Positions 1 to 8,581 of a stretch of DNA of 64,000 bases are shown in pieces (positions within the stretch are counted from its first letter, which is position 1; every line of letters begins with the position of its first letter). This stretch comes from Bordetella genomosp. 12 (GTDB lineage Bacteria; Pseudomonadota; Gammaproteobacteria; Burkholderiales; Burkholderiaceae_B). Made by a program: the position numbers and the translations under genes. The stretch is from positions 186,001 to 250,000 of the forward strand of contig NZ_NEVU01000002.1 in assembly GCF_002261355.1 (NCBI RefSeq), written 5' to 3'. The notes below the pieces were generated by a model. It saw nothing but the letters and a program-made list of their open reading frames with translations. It was not told the origin of the DNA and searched no databases.

Positions 1-679
1 CGAGAATCTGCGCCTTGGAGCTTTGCGCCTGCAACAGGAAGGACGAGAAATCCGAGGCGCCCAGCGGCGCGCGCACCTGGCCCTTGACCTCGCCGCCCGA
101 GGCCTTGACCACGTTGGCGGTGTCGCGTTCGAGCGCATGCCCGAAAGCATAGTCGGCGGTCAGGAAGAACCAGGACTTGCCCCCGTCCTTGACCACGGCC
201 GAACCGGTGCCGCGCGCCAGCGCGATGGTGTCGTAGGCGTAGTGCACGGTATAAGGCGAACACTGCGAGTTGGTCAGATCGGAAGCGCCCGCGCCAATGG
301 CGAAGAAGGGCCGCTTCTTTTCGGCCGCGACCTGGGCCATGGCCAGGCTGGTCGCCGAGTTGGTGCCGCCGATGAGCACGTCCACCTTCTGCTGGTCGAA
401 CCACTCGCGCACGCGCGCCGAGGCCACATCGGCCTTGTTCTGGTGATCGGCGGTCACCAGTTCGATCTTTTTGCCATTGATGTTGCCGCCGGCATCTTCG
501 ATGGCCATGCGGATGGCTTCCACGCCGCCCTTGCCGTCGATATCCGAGAACACGCCCGACATGTCGGTGATGAAGCCGATGCGTATGACGTCATCGGAGA
601 TGCCTTGAGCCTGAGCGGGTAGCCCGGCGACTCCCAGGCCCGCCAGGGCCAGTGCAGCAGTGATGGTGTGCAACTTCAT
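1..679 (-). CDS. Branched-chain amino acid-type ABC transporter substrate-binding protein (partial, C-terminus beyond left edge)
   Basis: Reading the minus strand from an ATG at 679 gives a signal peptide (MKLHTITAALALAGLGVAG, then an AQA cleavage site) followed by a type I periplasmic-binding fold of the LivK kind: an IRIGFITDMSG segment, then blocks ending in TADYAFGHALERDTANVVKA. The frame stays open to base 1, so the C-terminus is missing. The protein would capture a small substrate, probably an amino acid or amide, for the ABC transporter whose ATPases lie just upstream (735-2218). It resembles the protein at 50662-51879 through much of the readable part. The permease genes are not in the window and may lie to the left. 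The substrate cannot be assigned from sequence. Confidence 0.9.
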   Translation of the reverse strand, partial: MKLHTITAALALAGLGVAGLPAQAQGISDDVIRIGFITDMSGVFSDIDGKGGVEAIRMAIEDAGGNINGKKIELVTADHQNKADVASARVREWFDQQKVDVLIGGTNSATSLAMAQVAAEKKRPFFAIGAGASDLTNSQCSPYTVHYAYDTIALARGTGSAVVKDGGKSWFFLTADYAFGHALERDTANVVKASGGEVKGQVRAPLGASDFSSFLLQAQSSKAQIL

Positions 680-734
680 GGGATGACTCCTCTTCCTGTG
701 GTGGTACCGGCTGGACCGGTGATGACAGGTGTTC

Positions 735-1448
735 TCAGACGCCCAACAACTCGTTGAGCGTGTCCTGTTTCTCGGCTAGTTGCGCCGCGCCGAAGTGTTC
801 GACGATCTGACCGTGCTCCATCACGTAGAAGCGATCGGCCAGCGGCGCGGCAAAACGGAAGTTCTGTTCGACCATGACGATGGTGTAGCCCCGCGCCTTC
901 AGGGCGGTGATCATGCGTGCCAGTGCCTGCACGATGACCGGGGCCAGGCCCTCGGAGATTTCGTCGAGCAGCAGCAGATTGGCACCGGTGCGCAGGATGC
1001 GCGCCACGGCCAGCATCTGCTGTTCGCCGCCGGACAGGCGCGTGCCAGGGGAGTGGCGGCGTTCATGCAGATTCGGGAACATCTCGTAGATTTCGGCCAG
1101 CGACATGCCCCCGCCCAGCGCACCGCCCACCGCGGGCGGCAGCAGCAGGTTCTCTTCGCAAGACAGGCTGGCGAAGATGCCGCGCTCTTCCGGGCAATAG
1201 CCCACGCCCAGGTGGGCGATGCGATAGGTGGGCATATCGATGGCTTCGGTGCCATGGATGCGCACCGATCCGCTGCGCGAGCCGGTCAGGCCGAGGATGG
1301 CGCGCAAGGTCGTCGTCCGTCCGGCGCCATTGCGGCCCAGCAGCGTGACGACTTCGCCTTGGGCAATACTCAGGCTCACGCCATGCAGGATGTGCGATTC
1401 GCCGTACCAGGCCTGCAGGTCCTTGATCTCCAGCGCGGGGGTGCTCAT
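735..1448 (-). CDS. livF: Branched-chain amino acid ABC transporter ATP-binding protein, LivF type
   Basis: 237 residues, usual for LivF. It shows a Walker A (GRNGAGRTTTL; the usual K of GKTT is R here), a signature LSGGEQQ and a Walker B LLLLDEISEG, the last characteristic of LivF-type ATPases. It would energise import by the HAAT-family transporter together with the LivG partner upstream. Its ATG overlaps the livG stop by four bases (ATGA), so the two are translationally coupled, and the substrate-binding gene follows 55 bases downstream. The Arg in place of the Walker A Lys is unusual and could lower ATPase activity; it needs confirmation from reads. The family assignment is firm, the substrate is not known. 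Confidence 0.93.
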   Translation of the reverse strand: MSTPALEIKDLQAWYGESHILHGVSLSIAQGEVVTLLGRNGAGRTTTLRAILGLTGSRSGSVRIHGTEAIDMPTYRIAHLGVGYCPEERGIFASLSCEENLLLPPAVGGALGGGMSLAEIYEMFPNLHERRHSPGTRLSGGEQQMLAVARILRTGANLLLLDEISEGLAPVIVQALARMITALKARGYTIVMVEQNFRFAAPLADRFYVMEHGQIVEHFGAAQLAEKQDTLNELLGV

Positions 1449-2218
1449 GCGTGAGCTCCTTGCAGCGCGCCTTCCGTGGTGCCCATATAGGCTTGCATGA
1501 CGGCCGGGTGGCGCGAGACTTCCGCGTAGGTGCCTTCGGCCAGCACTGCCCCCCGGGCCAGCACCGTGATGGTGTCGGCGATGGACGACACGACGTTCAT
1601 ATTGTGTTCCACCATGAGAATGGTGCGTCCGGCGCTCACGCGCTGGATGAGTTGCGTGACGCGATCGACGTCTTCGTGCCCCATGCCCTGCGTGGGTTCA
1701 TCGAGCAGCATCAGTTCAGGCTCCATGGCCAGCGTGGTGGCGATTTCCAGGGCGCGCTTGCGCCCATAGGGCAGGTTGACCGTAATCTCTTCGGCGAAGC
1801 TGCCGAGGTCGACCTGCTCGAGCAACTCGCGAGCCGGCTCATTCAGATAATTGAGGTCGTTCTCACTGCGCCAGAAGCGATATGACAGCCCGGTCTTGCG
1901 CTGCAGGCCCAGGCGCACGTTCTCCAGCACGGTCAGGTGAGGAAACACCGCCGAGATCTGAAACGAGCGGATCACGCCGCGCCGGGCGATTTGTGCCGGT
2001 CGCTCGCGCGTGATGTCCTGCCCGTTGAAGTAAATGTGGCCCGAGGTGGGCGACAGAAACTTCGTCAACAGATTGAAGCAGGTGGTCTTGCCGGCCCCAT
2101 TGGGGCCGATCAGGGCATGAATTTGCCCGCGCTTGACGCGCAGGTTGACGTCGTTGACCGCGACAAAACCGCGGAACTCCTTGGTCAACCCTTTTGTCTC
2201 CAGGATCGTCTCATCCAT
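1445..2218 (-). CDS. livG: Branched-chain amino acid ABC transporter ATP-binding protein, LivG type
   Basis: 257 residues with Walker A GPNGAGKTT, an N-terminal ETKGLTKEFRGF segment, and Walker B LMLLDEPTQGMGHEDV, where LivG proteins have DEPxxG. The signature region (LPYGRKRALEIA) is the LivG-type variant in place of LSGGQ. This subunit pairs with LivF at the cytoplasmic face of the permease. It is the first gene of the visible liv group, and the nth gene ends 214 bases upstream on the same strand. In many genomes livH and livM precede livG; here they do not. Confidence 0.94.
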   Translation of the reverse strand: MDETILETKGLTKEFRGFVAVNDVNLRVKRGQIHALIGPNGAGKTTCFNLLTKFLSPTSGHIYFNGQDITRERPAQIARRGVIRSFQISAVFPHLTVLENVRLGLQRKTGLSYRFWRSENDLNYLNEPARELLEQVDLGSFAEEITVNLPYGRKRALEIATTLAMEPELMLLDEPTQGMGHEDVDRVTQLIQRVSAGRTILMVEHNMNVVSSIADTITVLARGAVLAEGTYAEVSRHPAVMQAYMGTTEGALQGAHA

Positions 2219-2432
2219 TCCGCTTTACCCGCGTTGGCTTTTCTAGAAGTTGCGGCGAGTATGCGGCACCTGCTCCCTCAAATTCCATGAGGGTTTTTCA
2301 TAGGTTTTGCGCTGCGCAATCATCGAATGTCCGTTGAACGACATTGCGCGCTGGCGCCCGGGCAGGCGCCAGTTACATGCTGACATCGCGGCGCAGCAAT
2401 TGGCGCGGCGGCTTTTCCGTCCCCCTTGCGGG
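2219..2432. other. Intergenic stretch between nth and livG with a perfect GC-rich hairpin
   Basis: 214 bases between the nth stop and the livG start, both on the minus strand. A perfect inverted repeat CTGGCGCC/GGCGCCAG lies at about 2351-2372. It has no T-run on either side, so it is not a clear intrinsic terminator. The livG promoter should lie here, but no convincing -35/-10 pair is visible. Confidence 0.4.
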
Positions 2433-3068
2433 TCAGGCCGGGGTTTTGCTCCGGTAGTCACACAGGTCCGCAATGCCGCATTGCGGACACTTGGGCTTGC
2501 GCGCGACGCAGATATATCGGCCATGCAAGATCAGCCAATGATGCGCATCCTGCTTGAACTCGGCCGGCACCACCTTCTCCAGCTTGAGTTCGACATCGAG
2601 CACATTCTTGCCCGGCGCCAGGCCGGTGCGATTGGATACGCGGAAGATATGCGTGTCCACCGCCATGGTGGGCATGCCGAAAGCGGTGTTGAGCACGACG
2701 TTGGCGGTTTTGCGGCCCACGCCGGGCAGCGCTTCGAGCGCTTCGCGGCTTTGCGGCACCACGCCCCGATACTGCTCCAGGATGATGCGGCTGGTGGCGA
2801 CCGCGTTCTTGGCCTTGGTACGAAACAGCCCTATGGTCTTGATGAATTCGGTCAGGCCGGCCTCGCCCAATTGCACCAGGCCCTGCGGCGTGCCGTATTG
2901 CGGGAAGAACTTGCGTGTGGCGATATTGACGGATTTATCCGTGGCCTGGGCCGACAGCAGGACCGCGATCAGGAGCTGAAACGGCGTTTCATACTCCAGT
3001 TCCGTGGTGGGCTGTGGATTGGCGGCCCGCAGGCGTTCGAAGATTTCGCGTCGTTTGGCGGCGTTCAT
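2433..3068 (-). CDS. nth: Endonuclease III (DNA glycosylase/AP lyase)
   Basis: 211 residues, the same length as E. coli Nth. Base-excision repair enzyme that removes oxidised pyrimidines and cuts at the abasic site. The helix-hairpin-helix LPGVGRKTANVV carries the catalytic lysine (K120) and the catalytic aspartate is in MAVDTH (D138). The C-terminal [4Fe-4S] ligands are C187, C194, C197 and C203. All key residues are present. It follows rnfB on the same strand with a 29-base gap, a pairing common in Betaproteobacteria, so the two are probably co-transcribed. Confidence 0.98.
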   Translation of the reverse strand: MNAAKRREIFERLRAANPQPTTELEYETPFQLLIAVLLSAQATDKSVNIATRKFFPQYGTPQGLVQLGEAGLTEFIKTIGLFRTKAKNAVATSRIILEQYRGVVPQSREALEALPGVGRKTANVVLNTAFGMPTMAVDTHIFRVSNRTGLAPGKNVLDVELKLEKVVPAEFKQDAHHWLILHGRYICVARKPKCPQCGIADLCDYRSKTPA

Positions 3069-3097
3069 GGTGGTCGGGACGAGGCTGGCGGCCGCGA

Positions 3098-3733
3098 TCA
3101 GGCGCGTTGGCCGCGCCGGGCGCGCGCGCGCGCCAGCGCGGCTTCGATGGCCGAGCGCTTCTGCGTGGCATCAGAAACGCCGGACTCGGGTTCGGCCGGC
3201 GCCTGCGGAGCGGCCGGTGTTTCGGCCATGAGGCGGGCATTGTCGGCGGTGTCGCGCGCCAGGCGGGCGGCACGGTCGACATGCCGTGCGCGGGCAGCCT
3301 GCGCATCCTGCTCGCTCCAGGCGCGGCCGGCGGGGACCATCTCGATGCAATCGACCGGACAGGGCGCGATACAGAGATCGCAACCGCTGCAAAGCGAGGG
3401 CAGCACGGTGTGCATGCGCTTGTTGGCGCCGATGATGGCGTCGACCGGACAGGCGCGGATGCACAGCGTACAGCCGATGCAATGATCTTCGTCGATGCGT
3501 GCGACCAGCAAGGGGCCGGGCTCGCCACGGCTGAGATCCAGCGGTGGCTCCGCCGTGGCCAGCAGATCGGCCAGCGCTTTGACACCTGCCTGGCCGCCGG
3601 GAGGGCAGCGGTTGATCGGCACCCCTTCTTCAGCGATGGCCTGGGCGTAGGGCCGGCAGCCGTCATAGCCGCATTTCGTGCATTGCGTCTGCGGCAGTAT
3701 GGCGTCGATGCGGTCGGTTAGAGAGGGCTGCAT
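3098..3733 (-). CDS. rnfB: RnfB/RsxB-family ferredoxin without membrane anchor
   Basis: 211 residues. The N-terminus has the Fe-S cluster motif [13 protein letters not shown] followed by C further on (INRCPPGG). Two ferredoxin-type [4Fe-4S] motifs follow: [12 protein letters not shown] and [12 protein letters not shown]. The Ala- and Arg-rich tail is of low complexity. In enterobacteria RnfB begins with a membrane helix and belongs to the six-subunit Rnf/Rsx complex; this protein starts directly at the cluster domain ([15 protein letters not shown]) and no other rnf gene is in the window, so it is probably a soluble orphan electron carrier. It lies 5' of nth; whether it supplies electrons or clusters to other proteins is unknown. 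Confidence 0.9.
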   Translation of the reverse strand: MQPSLTDRIDAILPQTQCTKCGYDGCRPYAQAIAEEGVPINRCPPGGQAGVKALADLLATAEPPLDLSRGEPGPLLVARIDEDHCIGCTLCIRACPVDAIIGANKRMHTVLPSLCSGCDLCIAPCPVDCIEMVPAGRAWSEQDAQAARARHVDRAARLARDTADNARLMAETPAAPQAPAEPESGVSDATQKRSAIEAALARARARRGQRA

Positions 3734-3734
3734 A

Positions 3735-3763
3735 AAAAGAGAAACGGGCCCCGCGGGCCCGTT
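3735..3763 (-). terminator. Intrinsic terminator downstream of phaZ
   Basis: A perfect nine-base-pair GC-rich stem (AACGGGCCC, three-base loop, GGGCCCGTT) reads into TTTCTCTTTTT on the minus strand, 20 bases after the phaZ stop. It ends right at the rnfB start codon, so it would end phaZ transcription immediately before rnfB. Confidence 0.85.
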
Positions 3764-3784
3764 GGACAGGCACAGCGCAAGCCG

Positions 3785-5011
3785 TCAGGACTGACGAATG
3801 AATTCCGCAATTTTAGGGCAGACCTGTTCGCGCCAGCGCCGGCCCGAGAAAATGCCGTAGTGCCCGGCACCTTGGACGGTGTAATGCGTCTTGCGCGCAG
3901 CGGGAATCCCGCTGCAGAGTTTGATGGCGGCGCGGGTCTGACCCTGGCCGGAAATATCGTCCAGTTCGCCTTCGATGGTCAGCAAGGCCGTTTTCTTGAT
4001 GGCTTGCGGGCGCACCTGTTTGCCGTCGATCTCCCAGGTGCCTTCGGGCAGGCGGAACTCCTGGAACACCATGCGTATGGTGTCGAGGTAGAACTCGGCG
4101 GGCATGTCCAGCACCGCGTTGTACTCATCGTAGAAGCGGCGATGCGCAGCGGCATCGCTGTCGTCACCGCGCAGCAGGTCGAGATAGAAATCGTAATGGG
4201 ATTTCAGGTGCCGGTCCGGGTTCATGGCCATGAACCCGGCATGCTGCAGAAAACCCGGGTAGACCTTGCGGCCGGCGCCAGGGTAGTTGAGCGGCACGGC
4301 ATGGATGAGCTGGCTTTCGAACCAGGAATACGGTTTGGTGGTGGCCAGATTGTTGACCTGCGTGGGCGATTCGCGCGGATCGATGGGGCCGCCCATCATG
4401 ACCATGCTGCGCGGCTGCACCGCCTCGCCGTCGGCGGCCATCAGCGAGATCGCCGCCAGCACGGGCACGGTGGGCTGACAGACCGAAATCACATGCAGGT
4501 CGGGGCCCAGATGGCGGATGAAGTCCTGCACATAACGGACATAGTCATCCAGATGGAAGGGCCCGGCCGACAGCGGCACCATGCGGGCGTCGACCCAGTC
4601 CGCGACATAGACGTCATGCGCGGGCAACAAGGCGCGCACGGTGTCGCGCAGCAGCGTGGCGTGATGGCCCGACAAGGGCGCGACCACGAGCACGCGCGGG
4701 TCTTTGCGGGCCGAGGTGCGGCGCAGATCACGCTGGAAATGCACCAGGCGGCAGAAGGGTTTGTCCAACGCCACCGCTTCCATCACCTTGACGGCCCGCC
4801 CGTCTATGGTGGTGCTGTCCAGACCCCAGGCGGGTTTCTGGTACTCCTTGCCGATGCGGTGGATCAGTTCACAGCTGGCGGCCAGCTGGCGCGACAGCGG
4901 CGTGTAGGCCAGAGGACTGTAGGGACTGGAGAACAGCTGCGAGCTCGCATCCGTGAATGCGGCCAGGGGGCGCAGAAAGGCCCGCTGCATTTCGTGCAAT
5001 TCGTACAGCAT
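3785..5011 (-). CDS. phaZ: Intracellular polyhydroxyalkanoate depolymerase
   Basis: 408 residues with no signal peptide, so cytoplasmic. It belongs to the intracellular PHA depolymerases related to PhaZa1 of Cupriavidus, which mobilise stored polyhydroxybutyrate. The nucleophile is a cysteine in a lipase-box-like SVCQPTVP (C178) rather than serine, typical of this class. A plausible catalytic His is in GAGHYGIFSG near the C-terminus and an Asp in GELDDISG. It stands alone between the fpr-fdxA pair and rnfB and has its own terminator. Its presence implies carbon storage as PHA granules; no PHA synthase is seen here. Confidence 0.94.
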   Translation of the reverse strand: MLYELHEMQRAFLRPLAAFTDASSQLFSSPYSPLAYTPLSRQLAASCELIHRIGKEYQKPAWGLDSTTIDGRAVKVMEAVALDKPFCRLVHFQRDLRRTSARKDPRVLVVAPLSGHHATLLRDTVRALLPAHDVYVADWVDARMVPLSAGPFHLDDYVRYVQDFIRHLGPDLHVISVCQPTVPVLAAISLMAADGEAVQPRSMVMMGGPIDPRESPTQVNNLATTKPYSWFESQLIHAVPLNYPGAGRKVYPGFLQHAGFMAMNPDRHLKSHYDFYLDLLRGDDSDAAAHRRFYDEYNAVLDMPAEFYLDTIRMVFQEFRLPEGTWEIDGKQVRPQAIKKTALLTIEGELDDISGQGQTRAAIKLCSGIPAARKTHYTVQGAGHYGIFSGRRWREQVCPKIAEFIRQS

Positions 5012-5147
5012 CTGGCGAGAATCCTAGAAAGGCAGTGACTTATTATTGCCGTGGACTATAACGGTATTTCGAGAATGTCTGATTAGAGGCCGGGCGGCAG
5101 CCTGATGTGTTGTGAAAAAGCACCGGTGCCGCAGATGGCGGGCTCGT

Positions 5148-5945
5148 TTACCAGTAGTTTTCGACCGCCAGATTGCCGGGAATGCCGCGCCGGCCTGGGG
5201 CAAAACCCCGTTCGGACAGCAGTTTCCGGGCGTCGGCCAGCATGGCCGGGTTGCCGCAAAGCATGATTTTCACGCTCGCCGGATCCAGTTTTTCGTCCAG
5301 CAGCGACTCCAGGCGGCCGTCGGCCAGCAGGGTGGTCAGCCGCTCCTGCGGTGTGCCCGGCAGCGCCTGGCGGGTGGCTACGGGCAGATAGCGCAACTTC
5401 CCGGGGTGTTGCGCGAAGTACGGCGCCAGATCGGGCCGCCGATACAGGTTTTCGATTTCCTCGCGATAGGCGAGCTCTTCGGCGTGGCGCACGCCATGCA
5501 CCAGCGCGATGCGGTCGAAACGCTGCCAGGTGGAGGGTTCGCGCAACATCGACAGATAGGCCGACAGCCCCGTGCCGGAGGCCAGCAGCCAGAGCGAGCC
5601 GCCCGGCTCGAAACGGTCCGGCGTCAGGAAACCAAAGGGCTTTTTCTCGACATAGAGCGCGTCCCCGGGTTGGAGCGCGGCCATGCGTGGGCTGAACTCG
5701 CCTTGCGGGACCACGATGGAGTAGAACTCCAGGGCATCCTCGGCCGGCGCGCTCACCATGGAGTAGGCGCGCCAGATCGTGGGCTCGGCATCGGGCGTAT
5801 CCTGCGCCGGCAGGCCCAGACGGGCGAACTGGCCGGGCAGAAATTCAAACCCCGGGTCACGCGTCAGCCGCAGGGAAAGCAGCTTGCCTGGAACCCAGGT
5901 GCGGACATCGGTGACAGTCTGGCGGGTGTATTTGCTATCGGTCAT
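5148..5945 (-). CDS. fpr: Ferredoxin--NADP(+) reductase
   Basis: 265 residues, close to the 248-260 of bacterial Fpr. The FAD-binding motif RAYSMVSAP lies near residue 60 and the NADP-binding segment LLASGTGLSAYLSM follows. The C-terminus is the aromatic VENYW typical of the bacterial FPR group. It transfers electrons between NADPH and ferredoxin or flavodoxin. It lies 36 bases downstream of the fdxA gene on the same strand, so partner ferredoxin and reductase are probably made from one transcript. Confidence 0.95.
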   Translation of the reverse strand: MTDSKYTRQTVTDVRTWVPGKLLSLRLTRDPGFEFLPGQFARLGLPAQDTPDAEPTIWRAYSMVSAPAEDALEFYSIVVPQGEFSPRMAALQPGDALYVEKKPFGFLTPDRFEPGGSLWLLASGTGLSAYLSMLREPSTWQRFDRIALVHGVRHAEELAYREEIENLYRRPDLAPYFAQHPGKLRYLPVATRQALPGTPQERLTTLLADGRLESLLDEKLDPASVKIMLCGNPAMLADARKLLSERGFAPGRRGIPGNLAVENYW

Positions 5946-5981
5946 GGGCAGGGCGCAGCCGCGGCGCGGCAGCGCGCGGGC

Positions 5982-6305
5982 TCAGCGTTCGAGGTGTTGC
6001 AGCTTGTCCTGCTTGCCGTTCCAGTCGTCGGCATCGGGCAGCGGCTTCTTGGCACGGCTGATACTGGCGAATTCGCCCGCCAGCTCGGCATTCAGGGCGA
6101 TGAATTGCATCTGATCCTGCGGCACATCCTCTTCGGCATAAATGGCATTGGCCGGGCACTCGGGGATGCACACGGCGCAGTCGATGCACTCGTCGGGGTC
6201 GATCACCAGAAAGTTCGGACCTTCCCGAAAACAGTCCACCGGACACACATCAACACAGTCCGTGTACTTGCACTTGATACAGTTTTCGGTAACAACGTGG
6301 GTCAT
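5982..6305 (-). CDS. fdxA: Seven-iron ferredoxin FdxA
   Basis: 107 residues. The N-terminus [17 protein letters not shown] holds the first cluster motif, and [12 protein letters not shown] the second, the arrangement of 7Fe ferredoxins with one [3Fe-4S] and one [4Fe-4S] cluster. The tail ([13 protein letters not shown]) is typical of FdxA. It is divergent from pncB and precedes fpr. A possible -10 (TAAAAT, minus strand, 6358-6353) lies about 50 bases upstream. Confidence 0.96.
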   Translation of the reverse strand: MTHVVTENCIKCKYTDCVDVCPVDCFREGPNFLVIDPDECIDCAVCIPECPANAIYAEEDVPQDQMQFIALNAELAGEFASISRAKKPLPDADDWNGKQDKLQHLER

Positions 6306-6464
6306 TCTGGATAACTCCGGGATCGGCGGGCTGGTGCTTTATTGATTAGCCGATTTTACCCGAGCGTGGCCGGGGAGCACGATAACCCCCCAAGCGGGCA
6401 GGGTGTCCGGACCGTGAACAGGCCCCGATATGCTATGGTTGCCGCAAATAGCCCCTAAAGCATC

Positions 6465-7640
6465 ATGATTATCACTTCGCTGCTCGACACCGACCTGTAT
6501 AAGTTTTCCATGATGCAGGTGGTGCTGCACCATTTTCCGGCCGCCGAGGTCGAGTATCGCTACAAGTGCCGCAACCCGGGTGTGAATCTGCGTCCTTACC
6601 TGGATGAGATTCGCCAGGAAGTCCACGCGCTGTGCCAGTTGCGCTTTACCGACGAAGAGTTGGAGTATCTGCGCGGCCTGCGCTTCATAAAAAGCGATTT
6701 CGTCGATTTCCTGGGGCTGTTCCATCTGCCGGAGCGCTGCATCGTCATAGGCGAGGGCAAGGACCCGGGCGAAATATCCATTACGGTCAAAGGCCCCTGG
6801 CTGCACACGATTCTGTTCGAGATTCCGGTGCTGGCCATCGTCAACGAAGTCTATTTCCGCAACATGCAGCCCGATGCCGATTGGGAGGAGGGCCGCAAGC
6901 GCCTGCAGTCCAAGATGCATCTGGTGGTGGATGACCCCGCGCTGGCCGATTTTCGCGTGGCCGAATATGGCACGCGCCGCCGCTTTTCCAAGCGCTGGCA
7001 CGAAGAAGTGGTCACCACCATGAAAGCGCAGATGGGGTCGAATTTCGCCGGCACCAGCAACGTGTTGTTCGCCATGCAGCACAACGTGCTGCCGCTGGGC
7101 ACCATGGGGCATGAGTACCTGCAGGCCTGCCAGGCGTTGGGGCCGAGGCTGCGCGATTCACAGGTGTTTGCGCTGGAGGTCTGGGCCAAGGAATATCGTG
7201 GCGACCTCGGCATTGCCCTGTCCGATGTCTACGGCATGGATGCCTTCCTGCGTGACTTCGACATGTATTTCTGCAAGCTGTTCGACGGCGCGCGGCATGA
7301 CTCCGGCGATCCTTTCGTTTGGGGCGAGCGTCTGTTGGAGCACTACCGCAAGAATCGTGTCGATCCGCGCACCAAGACCCTGGTATTCTCCGATTCGCTG
7401 ACCTTCCCGCGCGCCATCGAGCTGGCCCGCCAGTTTTCCGGCCGTTGCAAGGTATCGTTCGGGATAGGCACCAACCTCACCAACGACCTGGGGCACCAGC
7501 CCCTGCAGATCGTGATGAAAATGGTCCGGTGCAATGGTCAGCCGGTCGCCAAGGTTTCGGATGCGCCCGAAAAGACCATGAGCGATGATCCGGCCTATCT
7601 AGCCTATCTGCGCCAGGTCTTTCAGTTGCCGCCGGCCTGA
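6465..7640 (+). CDS. pncB: Nicotinate phosphoribosyltransferase
   Basis: 391 residues, close to E. coli PncB (400). It makes nicotinate mononucleotide from nicotinic acid and PRPP in the NAD salvage pathway. Recognisable segments are [12 protein letters not shown] at the N-terminus, [10 protein letters not shown] in the phosphate-binding region and [12 protein letters not shown] near the active site. It starts at ATG 6465 without a strong Shine-Dalgarno. The RidA-like gene follows 37 bases later and may share the transcript. Confidence 0.97.
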   Translation: MIITSLLDTDLYKFSMMQVVLHHFPAAEVEYRYKCRNPGVNLRPYLDEIRQEVHALCQLRFTDEELEYLRGLRFIKSDFVDFLGLFHLPERCIVIGEGKDPGEISITVKGPWLHTILFEIPVLAIVNEVYFRNMQPDADWEEGRKRLQSKMHLVVDDPALADFRVAEYGTRRRFSKRWHEEVVTTMKAQMGSNFAGTSNVLFAMQHNVLPLGTMGHEYLQACQALGPRLRDSQVFALEVWAKEYRGDLGIALSDVYGMDAFLRDFDMYFCKLFDGARHDSGDPFVWGERLLEHYRKNRVDPRTKTLVFSDSLTFPRAIELARQFSGRCKVSFGIGTNLTNDLGHQPLQIVMKMVRCNGQPVAKVSDAPEKTMSDDPAYLAYLRQVFQLPPA

Positions 7641-7677
7641 TATTCTTTTTCGTCTCCATCCTCAAAAGGGGAAGTTT

Positions 7678-8031
7678 ATGAGCAGCATCAAGCGCTTCAA
7701 TGTGGCAAAGCGCCTCTCCGATATGGCCGTCTACAACGGCGTGGCTTATCTGGCCGGTCAAGTGCCCGACGACGCGTCGCTGGACATGACCGCTCAGACC
7801 GAGCAGGTCCTGGCTACCATCGACCGTCTGCTGGCTGAAGCCGGCACCGACAAGACCAAGATCCTGATGGCCCAGATCTATGTGGCCAACATGAAGGAAT
7901 TCGACGGCATGAACAAGGCCTGGGACGCATGGGTGCCCGCCGGCAACGCGCCCCCTCGCGCCACCGTCGAGGCCCGTCTGGCCAATCCCGACTACAAAGT
8001 CGAAATCGTCGTGACCGCCGCCATCGCCTGA
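7678..8031 (+). CDS. RidA family protein (Rid/YER057c/UK114)
   Basis: 117 residues. The end APPRATVEARLANPDYKVEI carries the arginine conserved in imine/enamine deaminases of this family. RidA proteins hydrolyse reactive 2-aminoacrylate and related imines; some subgroups lack this activity, and the exact subgroup cannot be decided here. The start has an AAAAGGGGAAG ribosome-binding site. It lies downstream of pncB. Confidence 0.88.
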   Translation: MSSIKRFNVAKRLSDMAVYNGVAYLAGQVPDDASLDMTAQTEQVLATIDRLLAEAGTDKTKILMAQIYVANMKEFDGMNKAWDAWVPAGNAPPRATVEARLANPDYKVEIVVTAAIA

Positions 8032-8042
8032 TGCGCGTCTGC

Positions 8043-8069
8043 CGCCTGATGCCGGTCTGGCATCAGGCG
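8043..8069. terminator. Hairpin between convergent ridA-like and flavodoxin-like genes
   Basis: Perfect eleven-base-pair inverted repeat CGCCTGATGCC/GGCATCAGGCG with a five-base loop, just after the plus-strand stop and overlapping the minus-strand stop codon of the next gene. It lacks a T-run, so termination is plausible but not certain. Confidence 0.5.
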
Positions 8070-8581
8070 CTGCCGGCCCCCAGCAGCAGGGTGGCCGCAA
8101 GCAATCCCCCCAATTCTTCGGCGCTGGTGCGCGCCTGAGGCGCCAGTTCCTTGGGCGCCAGAATGGCCTCGGGTGTCTGCGCGCCGGTGCACGCGATGAG
8201 GGCGGGGCTGATCAACTTGAGCCGCCAGCCGGTGCAGATGCGTTCGATCTGGCGTGCCGCGCCGTGGCCATCCGTGCCGGCGCTCACGGCCATGCCGTAG
8301 GGGCGCCCCGCCACCCGATCCAATACCGCGTAATAGCTGCGGTCGAAAAACGCTTTCATTTCGCCGCTCAGGCTGCCCAGGTTTTCCGGTGCGCAAAAGA
8401 CCATGCCATCGGCGGCCAGCAGGTCCACGCCTTGCGTATCCTGCGCCGGCAGGCGGCGCACGCGGAAGGTATCGGCATGCTCGAGGGCCGCGGCCGTTTG
8501 CAGCGCGCCGAGTTCGGCGGCTTCGGCCAACTGCTGGGCCGCGCCGGTGCGCGAGTGCCAGACGATCAAGAGCTCTTTCAT
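8063..8581 (-). CDS. Flavodoxin/NADPH-dependent FMN reductase-like protein
   Basis: 172 residues with a flavodoxin-like fold. The FMN phosphate loop is WHSRTGAAQQLA at the N-terminus, and the second loop is FCAPENLGSLSGEMKAFFDR, as in NAD(P)H:FMN oxidoreductases. The function is probably flavin-dependent reduction; the partner is unknown. Its ATG overlaps the mtfA stop by four bases (ATGA), so the two are translationally coupled. Confidence 0.85.
   Translation of the reverse strand: MKELLIVWHSRTGAAQQLAEAAELGALQTAAALEHADTFRVRRLPAQDTQGVDLLAADGMVFCAPENLGSLSGEMKAFFDRSYYAVLDRVAGRPYGMAVSAGTDGHGAARQIERICTGWRLKLISPALIACTGAQTPEAILAPKELAPQARTSAEELGGLLAATLLLGAGSA

Noticed and set aside
2351-2372. Hairpin after nth as intrinsic terminator
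   Set aside because: Perfect stem but no T-run on either strand; recorded only as a hairpin.
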